Positions 1 through 7,846 of a stretch of DNA of 64,000 nucleotides are shown one piece after another; within the stretch, counting starts at the first letter, position 1, and each line of letters starts with the position of its first letter. The translations under genes and the position numbers were made by a program. A model generated the notes under the pieces. It made no database searches. It was not told where the DNA came from and worked only from the letters and a program-made list of their open reading frames with translations. Origin of the DNA: SOIL31 sp964636815 (GTDB lineage Bacteria; Babelota; Babeliae; Babelales; Vermiphilaceae); assembly GCA_964636815.1 (NCBI GenBank), contig CAZWTF010000001.1, forward strand, positions 124,001 to 188,000, in the 5' to 3' direction.

Positions 1-89
1 GCTACGTTACAGTATTAAAAAAAACTCATTTAAGGGTTATTTTATAATGAGTGTGTTTACCATAAAATTTTTTATCATCGAAATCAAGA

Positions 90-965
90 GTGAATGTTGT
101 GTATAAAAATAGAATTGTGATAGGTACGGTTTTTGTGATTATATTTTTTTTTGTGATACGGCATTCTGTACCGGTGGGAATTTCAGCTTTGGAAACAGTA
201 TCTTCATGTTGTTTGTATCCATTATTGCGCGCTCAACAGTTGATTGTTGAACCTGTTTGCCTATGGATGAATCGTACAAATTCTATTGCAGAATTAGAAA
301 AAAACATTGGTGACTTACAAAACAAATATGAAAATGTTTGCGCAGAAAATGTAGCATTAAAAGCAATGCATCAGTATGCAGATGAAACGGATGATCTGCG
401 TACATTTAATAAAAGATATGCATTACAGAAGGGATGTGTTGCGCAAGTGCTAGCACGTCATTTTTCCGCAAACAACCAATTTTTCTTGGTAGATGCAGGT
501 AGCTCTCAGGGTATAAAAAAAGATATGGTAGCGTTGCATTGCAATGCAATTGTAGGAAGGGTTGCTGAAGTGTATCCGTGGTATTGTAAAGTCTCTTTGA
601 TTACCGATATTGATTGTAAGGTTGCGGTGCTTTGTGTGCCATTTTCTGTAAAAATTCAAAATGTAGATAAAATTTCGCAGTTACGTAAAACTAACAAGGT
701 TTCGTTAAAAGGTGCAAGCGGCATTCATGAAGGCACTAATGATGCAACATGTACAAGCTTGAGCTATGTCAGTCATTTGGAGTTAATTCGTGAAGGTGAT
801 GATGTGCTTTCCAGTGGTGAAGGATTAGTGTTTCCTAAAGGGTTTTTATTAGGGAAAGTTATTTCAGCCGATAAAGGGGAGCTTTTTTATACTATTGCGG
901 TGAAACCATCATTAGATTTTCAAACGTTACGCTACTGTACTCTCATTGCTAAAGAAGATATTTAA
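90..965 (+). CDS. mreC: Rod shape-determining protein MreC
   Basis: MreC is the periplasmic scaffold of the elongasome that links cell-wall synthases to MreB. The 291-residue product has a short basic N-terminus, one membrane segment at about residues 9-28, a coiled-coil stretch at about 65-95 (IAELEKNIGDLQNKYENV) and then a beta-rich C-terminal domain with the typical family patterns (FLVDAGSSQGIKKDMVAL, VSLITDIDCKVAVL, GDDVLSSGEGLVFPKGFLLG). The start given is GTG at 90. A second GTG at 99 has AAGAG at 86-90 spaced 8 nt before it and may be the true start. The 3' end overlaps the convergent S49 peptidase-like gene by 39 nt. RodA, a partner, is encoded at 42573-43670. Confidence 0.93.
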   Translation: MNVVYKNRIVIGTVFVIIFFFVIRHSVPVGISALETVSSCCLYPLLRAQQLIVEPVCLWMNRTNSIAELEKNIGDLQNKYENVCAENVALKAMHQYADETDDLRTFNKRYALQKGCVAQVLARHFSANNQFFLVDAGSSQGIKKDMVALHCNAIVGRVAEVYPWYCKVSLITDIDCKVAVLCVPFSVKIQNVDKISQLRKTNKVSLKGASGIHEGTNDATCTSLSYVSHLELIREGDDVLSSGEGLVFPKGFLLGKVISADKGELFYTIAVKPSLDFQTLRYCTLIAKEDI

Positions 966-1673
966 TTGGTGTTGTTTGTTGTGGTTGTGTTCAATCCATT
1001 TAATTTCTCCCTCAATGAGGGCTTTTTCTTTAATAATTTTTATCACAGTGCAGAGTGAACCAATTTCATTAATTAATCCAAGAGCTATTGCTTGTGTTCC
1101 AGTGAATATTTTTCCATCAGCCCAGTTGGCAACCGTGGTTAGCGATAATTTTCTACTCAGAGCGATCTGTTTGATCAGTTGTTGATATGACTCGTGTTCT
1201 AAGTTTGGAGCGTTATTTTCAGGCATGGCTTGTTGTATGCTGTGAGAGCTAAATGTTTGTCCGATGTTGCCAATAAGTGCAGATTCTGGAGCAACAATAC
1301 AATCGCATGCGCTTGCGATCAGATATGTCCCGGAAAGGCACATGTTTTCCACCAAGGCAATGATCGGTTTTGGGTACTGTTTTTTAAGGCAGCGGATATC
1401 ATGAAAAATAGATTGGCTTGTGCCAGAAGAGATTTCGGCACAGTTTATTTTTATGACGATACCTTTAATGCTTGGGTCTTTAAAAAAAGAGTGTAAATCT
1501 TTGATTGGGTAACAGTCGCTTTGCAGGGGTTTAGTGATGGATATGACACCAATGGGGGTCTGAGGCTCTAGAAGGTTGATGTATTGTTGTTTAATGCCAT
1601 CCATAAAAAATGGAGCTATGTAGAGAATAATGGTCAAAAGGAGGAGAGACCTGAGCAGATTGAGGAGTGTCAT
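927..1673 (-). CDS. S49 (SppA/protease IV-like) peptidase, possibly inactive
   Basis: S49 peptidases cut leftover signal peptides in the membrane with a Ser-Lys dyad. This 248-residue protein has one N-terminal membrane segment (residues 4-22) and the serine-nucleophile motif LSGTYLIASACDCIVA around Ser114, followed by the usual ADGKIFTGTQAIALGLINEIG-type stretch near residues 185-205. In active single-domain SppA a catalytic lysine lies about 50 residues after the serine, in a Gly-Lys-Tyr-Lys loop. Here that segment is shortened to about 25 residues with no such motif, so activity is doubtful. The gene is convergent with mreC and overlaps it by 39 nt. I am confident in the family and less sure of function. 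Confidence 0.85.
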   Translation of the reverse strand: MTLLNLLRSLLLLTIILYIAPFFMDGIKQQYINLLEPQTPIGVISITKPLQSDCYPIKDLHSFFKDPSIKGIVIKINCAEISSGTSQSIFHDIRCLKKQYPKPIIALVENMCLSGTYLIASACDCIVAPESALIGNIGQTFSSHSIQQAMPENNAPNLEHESYQQLIKQIALSRKLSLTTVANWADGKIFTGTQAIALGLINEIGSLCTVIKIIKEKALIEGEIKWIEHNHNKQHQLNIFFSNESTVA

Positions 1674-1771
1674 GACAAACTTTCTTGATGTAAAAAAGAG
1701 GCCTTTTCAACGTGTTTTTTTAGTAGCATATATAAAAAGAGATCATTGTAAAATAAATGTGATATAATTTT

Positions 1772-1800
1772 TTGACTTTTGACGCTATATACATTACACT
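1772..1800 (+). promoter_or_regulatory. Promoter of the tRNA cluster
   Basis: TTGACT at 1772-1777 and TACACT at 1795-1800 are separated by 17 nt, a good sigma70-type arrangement. It lies 28 nt before tRNA-Val, with no other gene between. Confidence 0.6.
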
Positions 1801-1828
1801 TTCTTCAGTAAGTTTAGGTGGGATTTAA

Positions 1829-1903
1829 GGGCGATTAGCTCAGTGGTAGAGCATCAGTCTTACAAACTGGGGGTCGTAGGTTCGAAACCTACATCGCCCA
1901 CCA
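1829..1903 (+). tRNA. tRNA-Val (anticodon TAC)
   Basis: Full cloverleaf: acceptor GGGCGAT/ATCGCCC, D arm GCTC/GAGC, anticodon loop CTTACAA (TAC reads Val GTA), T arm GTAGG/CCTAC. Discriminator A and an encoded CCA end at 1903. Confidence 0.97.
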
Positions 1904-1926
1904 TACTTCGCCAAGGCTTCGTATGG
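1901..1926. repeat. Small palindromic element, family 2 (core TTCGCCAAGGCTTCG)
   Basis: CCATAC and GTATGG pair around the loop TTCGCCAAGGCTTC. The left arm begins with the encoded CCA of tRNA-Val, so the element abuts or reuses the tRNA 3' end. The same core recurs at 52978-53001 with different flanking stems (CCTTCG/CGAAGG), and a diverged form lies inside ppsA at 15176-15206. Confidence 0.7.
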
Positions 1927-1977
1927 CAGGCCATCTTTTTAAAAGGTGGGGTCATATAAGAATTGAAATTTTATTAC

Positions 1978-2010
1978 CGTTCGTCCTGAGCCTGTCGAAG
2001 GATACGAACG
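1978..2010. repeat. Small palindromic element, family 1 (TCCTGA...GAAGGAT)
   Basis: CGTTCGT (1978-1984) pairs with ACGAACG (2004-2010) around TCCTGAGCCTGTCGAAGGAT-like sequence. The same core with GCGCTCG/CGAGCGC arms is found at 52421-52459 and, doubled, at 17530-17604; a split copy frames 16685-16777. It lies between tRNA-Val and tRNA-Asn. Confidence 0.75.
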
Positions 2011-2021
2011 TAAAAATATAT

Positions 2022-2096
2022 TCCTCGGTAGCTCAGTGGTAGAGCAAACGACTGTTAATCGTTGGGTCGCAGGTTCGAATCCTGCCCGGGGAGCCA
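2022..2096 (+). tRNA. tRNA-Asn (anticodon GTT)
   Basis: Acceptor TCCTCGG/CCGGGGA, anticodon loop TGTTAAT inside the ACGAC/GTTG-type stem, T arm GCAGG/CCTGC, discriminator G and encoded CCA. Second tRNA of the cluster. Confidence 0.97.
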
Positions 2097-2104
2097 CTAT
2101 TTTG

Positions 2105-2182
2105 GGGGTGGTAGCTCAGCACGGATAGAGCGTCCGCCTGTCACGCGGAAGGTCGCGGGTTCAAGTCCCGTCCACCCCGCCA
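2105..2182 (+). tRNA. tRNA-Asp (anticodon GTC)
   Basis: Acceptor GGGGTGG/CCACCCC, D arm GCTC/GAGC with a long loop, anticodon loop CTGTCAC in a TCCGC/GCGGA stem, T arm GCGGG/CCCGT, encoded CCA. Separated from tRNA-Asn by 8 nt. Confidence 0.97.
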
Positions 2183-2230
2183 GATTACATGAAAATTTCT
2201 CTGGTAAGTTATAGTGTTAAAAATAAAAAA

Positions 2231-2260
2231 AGATCAACTTATATAGTTGATCTTTTTTTT
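2231..2260 (+). terminator. Rho-independent terminator of the tRNA cluster
   Basis: AGATCAACT (2231-2239) pairs perfectly with AGTTGATCT (2245-2253), followed by a T run to 2260. Confidence 0.85.
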
Positions 2261-2274
2261 GTGAAAAATTTATT

Positions 2275-2304
2275 AAAAGGCTTCTGAATCAGGAGCTTTT
2301 TTTT
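2275..2304. terminator. Bidirectional terminator-like hairpin
   Basis: GCTTCTG/CAGGAGC (2280-2296, one G-T pair) is flanked by A and T runs. It lies just downstream of the minus-strand PLD-like gene and probably ends its transcript. Confidence 0.6.
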
Positions 2305-2319
2305 GTATTTAATTCTGTA

Positions 2320-3375
2320 TTATTTTTTAATGTTTTCAAGAAATATAGGTTTACTACTATATTGTTTCACATCTTGAAACTGTTGTTCAAACTGAGCTAT
2401 CATATGTAAGTCATCTGAAATTGTCATATCTTCCCAGTTGCGTTGTATAGCATTATTTGTGTAATTAAATGAACCATGACAAAGAACTGTTTTATTGAGC
2501 AAGTTTCGTTTGAATATACTAAATTTATGATGGTTAGTTTCCCATTTATCATTTTGTGGTGCTAATACTGGAATGCCGTTATTCACAAGAAGGTTAATAG
2601 CTTGTAGGTTGCTTTGTCCTTGGCCTTGATCTGTAACAAGAGTAATTTCCACACCTTTTTTGTGTTTTTTTATGAGTTTTTTAGCAATATCAAAAAGGTC
2701 GAATCGAAAGCAGCATATTGATATTTTTTCTTGCTCATTTTTGATTAAAGCTAAAAGAGCTTGATCCGGTGTTGGGTTATGGGTTGTTGTTCGATATTGC
2801 TGAGCATTGGTAAAAAATGCTTGAGGGAATGTTAATTTTGGTAATGTTTTTAATGCATACAAGCGACGAGATATTTGTTGTGCATCACCGTATTCCGAGT
2901 CGAATGAAAATTTTTCTTTAATTTTTTCATTGTCGGTTTTGTTAATAATCTCATATCCTATTATGTTTAAGTTTTTTATGTGTTGTCTCTGTTGTTTTGC
3001 GTGCGCGTATAGTTCTTCTTTTTGCTCTTTACTCAGTTGTGTGATTTCGTCGGTGGTTAGTATGGTATCAAGTTTAATAGGATCAAAGTTATTAATTGTT
3101 TTTTTAATCTGATCAAATGTTGTTAATTGTAGAGTTTGTAAGTCTTGTTGTTTTTCTGAAGAGCCAATGGCTGTAGTGTTATCTGTTTTTATTTTTTTTT
3201 CTAGAGTCGTAGGAGGAAGATCGGTTTCAGAAACTCTTTTTAATGAAGAGGGTTTGTTGTTAATGATACTTAATTGTGAAGATTGAGGAGCGTTTGAATT
3301 TTGTGGTTCCATGCCATAAAATTGCAATGTGGATAGTGAAATGAGTATGAACAGCAAAATATTTTTGTTTGTCAT
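2320..3375 (-). CDS. Secreted PLD/Nuc-like nuclease-fold protein
   Basis: A 351-residue protein with a signal peptide ending LQFYG before Met22-Glu23, then a low-complexity Ser/Asn/Lys linker and a C-terminal phospholipase D superfamily domain. The hallmark region is ETNHHKFSIFKRN followed by CHGSFNYTNNAIQRNWED. It matches the single-HKD Nuc/mitochondrial PLD6 type, which hydrolyses phosphodiester bonds as a dimer. The HxKx4D motif is HHKFSIFK here: His and Lys are kept, but the Asp is Lys. That may mean weak or altered catalysis. AAGGG precedes the ATG at a good distance. It is divergent from the C11 peptidase gene across a 230-nt spacer. It is a plausible host-directed effector, by inference. 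Confidence 0.8.
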   Translation of the reverse strand: MTNKNILLFILISLSTLQFYGMEPQNSNAPQSSQLSIINNKPSSLKRVSETDLPPTTLEKKIKTDNTTAIGSSEKQQDLQTLQLTTFDQIKKTINNFDPIKLDTILTTDEITQLSKEQKEELYAHAKQQRQHIKNLNIIGYEIINKTDNEKIKEKFSFDSEYGDAQQISRRLYALKTLPKLTFPQAFFTNAQQYRTTTHNPTPDQALLALIKNEQEKISICCFRFDLFDIAKKLIKKHKKGVEITLVTDQGQGQSNLQAINLLVNNGIPVLAPQNDKWETNHHKFSIFKRNLLNKTVLCHGSFNYTNNAIQRNWEDMTISDDLHMIAQFEQQFQDVKQYSSKPIFLENIKK

Positions 3376-3605
3376 GCATATTACCCTTTTTAAAATTAAT
3401 GTAATTCGATATATATTGAGTCAAATTGACTGTTAGTATTAAGTTTATATGTAGGCAGTTTTTTTGCAATTGATTTTTAAGAGATATGTTCTCGCCCATT
3501 TTTTTGTTGCTTTATAGGGTTTTTTTTTGACTTGATAATATTTATGAACTTTTTCTATGTTAACTCCAGGATAGGGTAAAACATTTTAATACTGGAGGTT
3601 GTCTT

Positions 3606-4871
3606 ATGAATATAAAGCAGTTTTTTTTAGCGTTTATACTGATTGCGAGCTTACCTTTCTCTCTGTGTGCTGATACATGGAGAGTTTTTTTTTACATGGA
3701 TTCAAGTGATGCGTTAAGTGATATGGCAATTAAAAACATTACTGATATGGTCCGTGGTAAACCGAATGATATGGTTGATTTTGTTATTCAACTGCATGCG
3801 TATTATGATGCAGGACTCCGTTTTCGTGTAACAGAATATGGGTTGGAGTTTGTAGAAGAAGTAATATTGACTGGTAATAGCAAGGAAGACTTTATTAATG
3901 CAGCACAGTGGGGTTTTGCAAATAATGATCGTGATCACGCTATGTTGATTATGTCGAATCATGGATATGGTATTTTAGATCCTCAATGGAATGAGGTAAC
4001 GAATGAATGGGAAATGGATGAGGGCGGATTAAATAGTCAATGTGGCTGCACTGTTAAATCGCTCAAAGAGCATAAAAAGCACCGTGGTTTTATGTTTAGT
4101 ACTACTCCTCGAACATATCTGACCAATAATGATCTTGTAGCCGGTTTGGAATTTATTAATCGTCATATTTTAAATAATAACAAAATAGATATTCTCGCGT
4201 TTGATACATGTATGGGTGACATGTTTGAAATAGCCTATTTGGTTGCGCCTTATGCGCATTATTTGGTAGGTAATCAAAGTTGTTCTTTGGTGGATGGTTT
4301 TGATTATCAGGGCGTTATGGCAGTACTTAATCAAGGTCTTGCTGTGCGTGAAGTTGGTATTGGAATGGTGGAAGCTTTTGATGCATATTATAGTGAACAT
4401 GATAGTTCTGGTATATATACTCATGCAGTGCTCGATTTATCGCACATGTATAACGTGAGCCATGCTTTGGATAATGTTATTGAACAGTTGTTACATATGC
4501 CCAACATAGAAGAGTTGCTTGTTGAAGCTCGCAACATGAGCCCACGTTTTTGTTTGTGGCCAATGTACACTGATCTCATTGCATTTTGTAAGCTCATAGA
4601 CGCTGGATTATCAGAAATGGAGTGGTCAGGTAGCGTGTTTGCAGTAGAAGATGCTTTGCGGGATTTTTATAAAGCAGCATCTTCTTTGATTGTTGCTCGG
4701 TGTGGTGGATTTACAACGCAAGATCTTGCTCATGGTGTTGCAATATATTTGCCATGGAGAGATATTGATAGTTCATATTATGTAACAGATTTTATACAAA
4801 AATCATCATGGATTAAATTGTTGGAATTGATTGTTGAGTTTGAAAAAAATGATGATTTTTTTACTGTATAA
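3606..4871 (+). CDS. Secreted clostripain-family (C11) cysteine peptidase, copy 1
   Basis: C11 peptidases are secreted cysteine proteases with a His-Cys dyad. This 421-residue protein has a signal peptide (about residues 1-22, ending SLCA), the domain start TWRVFFYMDSSDALSD, the catalytic His119 in LIMSNHGYG and catalytic Cys202 in DILAFDTCMGDMFEIAYL. The C-terminal half is alpha/beta with a short tail. GGAGG lies just before the ATG. A paralogue is at 13028-14227; the two share domain order but are clearly diverged. The gene stands alone and ends at a strong terminator. Confidence 0.9.
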   Translation: MNIKQFFLAFILIASLPFSLCADTWRVFFYMDSSDALSDMAIKNITDMVRGKPNDMVDFVIQLHAYYDAGLRFRVTEYGLEFVEEVILTGNSKEDFINAAQWGFANNDRDHAMLIMSNHGYGILDPQWNEVTNEWEMDEGGLNSQCGCTVKSLKEHKKHRGFMFSTTPRTYLTNNDLVAGLEFINRHILNNNKIDILAFDTCMGDMFEIAYLVAPYAHYLVGNQSCSLVDGFDYQGVMAVLNQGLAVREVGIGMVEAFDAYYSEHDSSGIYTHAVLDLSHMYNVSHALDNVIEQLLHMPNIEELLVEARNMSPRFCLWPMYTDLIAFCKLIDAGLSEMEWSGSVFAVEDALRDFYKAASSLIVARCGGFTTQDLAHGVAIYLPWRDIDSSYYVTDFIQKSSWIKLLELIVEFEKNDDFFTV

Positions 4872-4895
4872 ATTTAAAAACGCATTGTTATTAAT

Positions 4896-4925
4896 AAAGC
4901 CCCAAATAGGGGCTTTGTTTTTTTT
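4896..4925 (+). terminator. Terminator of the first C11 peptidase gene
   Basis: AAAGCCCC (4896-4903) pairs with GGGGCTTT (4909-4916), followed by G and a long T run that reaches the stop codon of the convergent collagen-like gene. Confidence 0.9.
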
Positions 4926-7689
4926 AAGAGGCAGGTGTTGCTATTAAATTGACATAAACCGAGTTTGTTGGAGCTTCGACGATACTGACAACTGCTATGA
5001 GCGTACTGAATTTATAAACTGTGACAGTTGTCGACGTAGCACTATTTGCAGATACCTCTGCTGTGTAGGTAGTGCTTGTAACGTGAGAACCATTTTGTTG
5101 TATTGTTAATTGCACAATTGGGGCAGAAGAAAAGAAGCTGGCAGGGTAATTAAATGTAACTCCTCCTGAGCTGTATAGTGAACTTGCAGAGTATGTTCCA
5201 GAAGTCCCGGTAGCGCCAGTAGAGCCTGTTACGCCGGTAGCGCCGGTGTTTCCTGTTACACCAGTTGCCCCGGTAGTGCCAGTTGGACCTGTCGTTCCAG
5301 TGACACCAGTGCTTCCAGTTGCTCCCGTAGCTCCGGTATTGCCATCGATCCCATTAATACCGTTAATACCATTGGTGCCATCAGCGCCAGTAGTTCCAGT
5401 AATACCCGTAGCGCCTGTGCTGCCGGTATTTCCTGTGCCTCCAGTTGTACCAGTGACACCTGTTGATCCTGTTGCACCAGTGGCTCCGGTATTACCGTTA
5501 GAGCCAGTGTTGCCTGTGGCGCCTGTTACACCAGTTACGCCGGTAGCGCCTGTACTGCCATCAATTCCATTCACTCCATCTAATCCAGTAGCACCCGTTG
5601 TGCCTGTGACACCGGTACCTCCAGTGTTACCCGTTGATCCTGTACTTCCTGTTGCTCCTGTTGCCCCAGTGACTCCTGTAATGCCAGTTGATCCTGTGTT
5701 GCCAGTAGCGCCAGTTACTCCGGTAGCTCCGGTATTGCCATCGATTCCATTAATACCGTCAATACCATTGGTGCCATCAGCGCCAGTAGTTCCAGTAATA
5801 CCCGTAGCGCCTGTGCTGCCGGTATTTCCTGTGCCTCCAGTTGCACCAGTGACACCTGTTGATCCTGTTGCACCAGTGGCTCCGGTATTACCGTTAGATC
5901 CAGTGTTGCCAGTAGCGCCAGTTACTCCGGTAGCACCTGTATTGCCATCGATTCCATTAATACCGTCAATACCATTGGTTCCATCAGAGCCAGTATTTCC
6001 AGTTGCACCAGTGATACCAGTTGATCCTGTTGCGCCAGTGGCTCCGGTATTACCATTAGAGCCAGTGTTGCCTGTGGCGCCTGTTACACCAGTTGCGCCG
6101 GTAGCACCTGTATTGCCATCAATTCCATTCACTCCATCTAATCCAGTAGCACCCGTTGTGCCTGTGATACCGGTAGCTCCAGTGACTCCTGTAATGCCAG
6201 TTGATCCAGTGTTGCCAGTAGCGCCAGTTACTCCGGTAGCACCTGTATTGCCATCGATTCCATTAATACCGTCAATACCATTGGTTCCATCAGAGCCAGT
6301 ATTTCCAGTTGCACCAGTGATACCAGTTGATCCTGTTGCGCCAGTGGCTCCGGTATTACCGTTAGAGCCAGTGGCGCCTGTGGCGCCTATTACACCAGTT
6401 GCGCCAGTAGCGCCTGTATTGCCATCAATACCATTGGTACCATCTAGTCCGTTAGTGCCATCGGCACCAGTAGCTCCTGTTGAACCTGTTGCGCCTGTAG
6501 TACCAGTTGGACCAGTATTGCCCATATTTCCAGTACCTCCGGTGATTCCGGTTGATCCTGTGTTTCCAGTTGCACCAGTTACGCCTGTGGTTCCGGTAGC
6601 GCCTGTATTGCCATCGATTCCATTAATACCGTCAATGCCATTCGTGCCGTCAGTTCCATTTGCTCCGGTTGGTCCAGTTGGGCCGGTGACTCCTGTAATA
6701 CCAGTTGATCCTGTGTTGCCAGTAGCGCCAGTTAATCCGGTAGCACCTGTATTGCCATCAATTCCATTCATTCCATCTAATCCAGTAGCACCCGTTGCGC
6801 CTGTGATACCAGTAACTCCAGTGTTACCAGTTGAACCTGTGTTCCCTGTTTCGCCAGTTGCACCGGTAATGCCAGTAGCGCCTGTAATACCTGCGGCGCC
6901 TGTTGCGCCAGTCGCTCCGGCAGCACCTGTGTTTCCAGTAGAGCCAGTATTACCAATTGCACCTGTTATGCCAGTTGCTCCGATGATTGTTATGGGTGCA
7001 ATAGAGTCCACATACGATTTGGTTGCAACATCTGTTGGTTGTGTAGGTATTCCTTCTAAGGAGATCATGTTTGCCGCAAAATTACCTTCTTGGTCTCGAA
7101 TGATAATATGGTCTGGGATATTCATGCTTGATCGTGTGGCTAATTTATCGCAAGTGATTGTTGATGGAGCAATATCTGCATCAGTAATTAAACCTGTCCA
7201 AATTTGATTAGGAGAACGATTATTTGGTCCTTTTGTTGCGGTAAAATGGATTACGCCACTTGATGTTAATGTGGAAAAAATAGAATTGAGATTTTTAATT
7301 TCTAAGTTTTCTATAATAGCATCTGATAAAGACAAAGTTCCTGCTATGAGCACATTCTCATCAAAAATAACAGGACCATAAAAGTGAGCCTTTTTTTTCA
7401 CTCTAAGGTTTTTCTTAAGTACTAGTTTTTTGAGTATAATAAGTTTGTTTTTTGTTGTTTTACGATGAAAATTCCAATCAAGTAAAAGTGCTTTTAAAGA
7501 ATTGAAATCAAGGGGTAATGCATCGGTATCATTACTATCTAGATCAATAAGTTTTTGTTGTATAAAGAGTTCTGTCAAAATATTTATCACGGCATCGTTT
7601 TTTTGCTTTGTATAGAGTGGAATGAGAGTAATAAGTAAAGTAATAGATAAAGTTATCGAGTAGATTTTTGACATATAAGAATGTTGCAT
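4924..7689 (-). CDS. Secreted collagen-like Gly-X-Thr repeat protein
   Basis: The 921-residue product has three parts. Residues 1-30 are a signal peptide or membrane anchor. Residues about 30-235 form a non-repetitive head containing WTGLITDADIAPSTITCDKLA and PTQPTDVATKSYVD, patterns common in phage tail-fibre and other trimeric shaft proteins. Residues about 235-830 are collagen triplets, dominated by Gly-Ala-Thr, Gly-Asn-Thr and Gly-Val-Thr. The last 90 or so residues are a Ser/Thr-rich beta domain. Thr in the third position instead of Pro recalls BclA-type spore and surface fibres, where Thr is glycosylated. The role is probably a trimeric surface fibre for adhesion (inference). AAGG precedes the ATG; Met6 is an alternative start. 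Confidence 0.88.
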   Translation of the reverse strand: MQHSYMSKIYSITLSITLLITLIPLYTKQKNDAVINILTELFIQQKLIDLDSNDTDALPLDFNSLKALLLDWNFHRKTTKNKLIILKKLVLKKNLRVKKKAHFYGPVIFDENVLIAGTLSLSDAIIENLEIKNLNSIFSTLTSSGVIHFTATKGPNNRSPNQIWTGLITDADIAPSTITCDKLATRSSMNIPDHIIIRDQEGNFAANMISLEGIPTQPTDVATKSYVDSIAPITIIGATGITGAIGNTGSTGNTGAAGATGATGAAGITGATGITGATGETGNTGSTGNTGVTGITGATGATGLDGMNGIDGNTGATGLTGATGNTGSTGITGVTGPTGPTGANGTDGTNGIDGINGIDGNTGATGTTGVTGATGNTGSTGITGGTGNMGNTGPTGTTGATGSTGATGADGTNGLDGTNGIDGNTGATGATGVIGATGATGSNGNTGATGATGSTGITGATGNTGSDGTNGIDGINGIDGNTGATGVTGATGNTGSTGITGVTGATGITGTTGATGLDGVNGIDGNTGATGATGVTGATGNTGSNGNTGATGATGSTGITGATGNTGSDGTNGIDGINGIDGNTGATGVTGATGNTGSNGNTGATGATGSTGVTGATGGTGNTGSTGATGITGTTGADGTNGIDGINGIDGNTGATGVTGATGNTGSTGITGVTGATGATGSTGSTGNTGGTGVTGTTGATGLDGVNGIDGSTGATGVTGVTGATGNTGSNGNTGATGATGSTGVTGTTGGTGNTGSTGATGITGTTGADGTNGINGINGIDGNTGATGATGSTGVTGTTGPTGTTGATGVTGNTGATGVTGSTGATGTSGTYSASSLYSSGGVTFNYPASFFSSAPIVQLTIQQNGSHVTSTTYTAEVSANSATSTTVTVYKFSTLIAVVSIVEAPTNSVYVNLIATPAS
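5200..6990 (-). repeat. Collagen-triplet repeat tract with longer supermodules
   Basis: About 1.8 kb of 9-nt-phased repeats. Superimposed on the triplets is a larger unit starting GTNGIDGINGIDGNTGATG that recurs about five times with near-identical DNA, so the tract is likely to vary in length by recombination or slippage. Boundaries are approximate. Confidence 0.85.
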
Positions 7690-7846
7690 TGTATATTACC
7701 TTTTTTTATAAACCATTGTTTGTATTATAAGAAAACAGTATCCATAAGAGGCAAGGTTTTATTCCACAAAAAAAGATGGTATACATATATACGCATTATT
7801 GCATTAGAGTTGATGAAGATTAAAATTACATAAAAATGGAGTTATT

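Noticed and set aside
5200..6990. CRISPR-like direct repeats
   Set aside because: The repeats are 9-nt phased coding triplets within a collagen-like gene, with no spacers and no cas genes.
5246..7207. Long open frame (653 codons) on the plus strand, rich in Pro-Val
   Set aside because: It is the antisense of the collagen triplets; GGN-NNN-ACN codons leave the opposite frame open. It has no leader, no ribosome site and no family resemblance.
6990..7689. Prophage remnant suggested by the tail-fibre-like head
   Set aside because: No other phage genes are near and the protein has a secretion leader; the motifs are shared by trimeric fibres in general.
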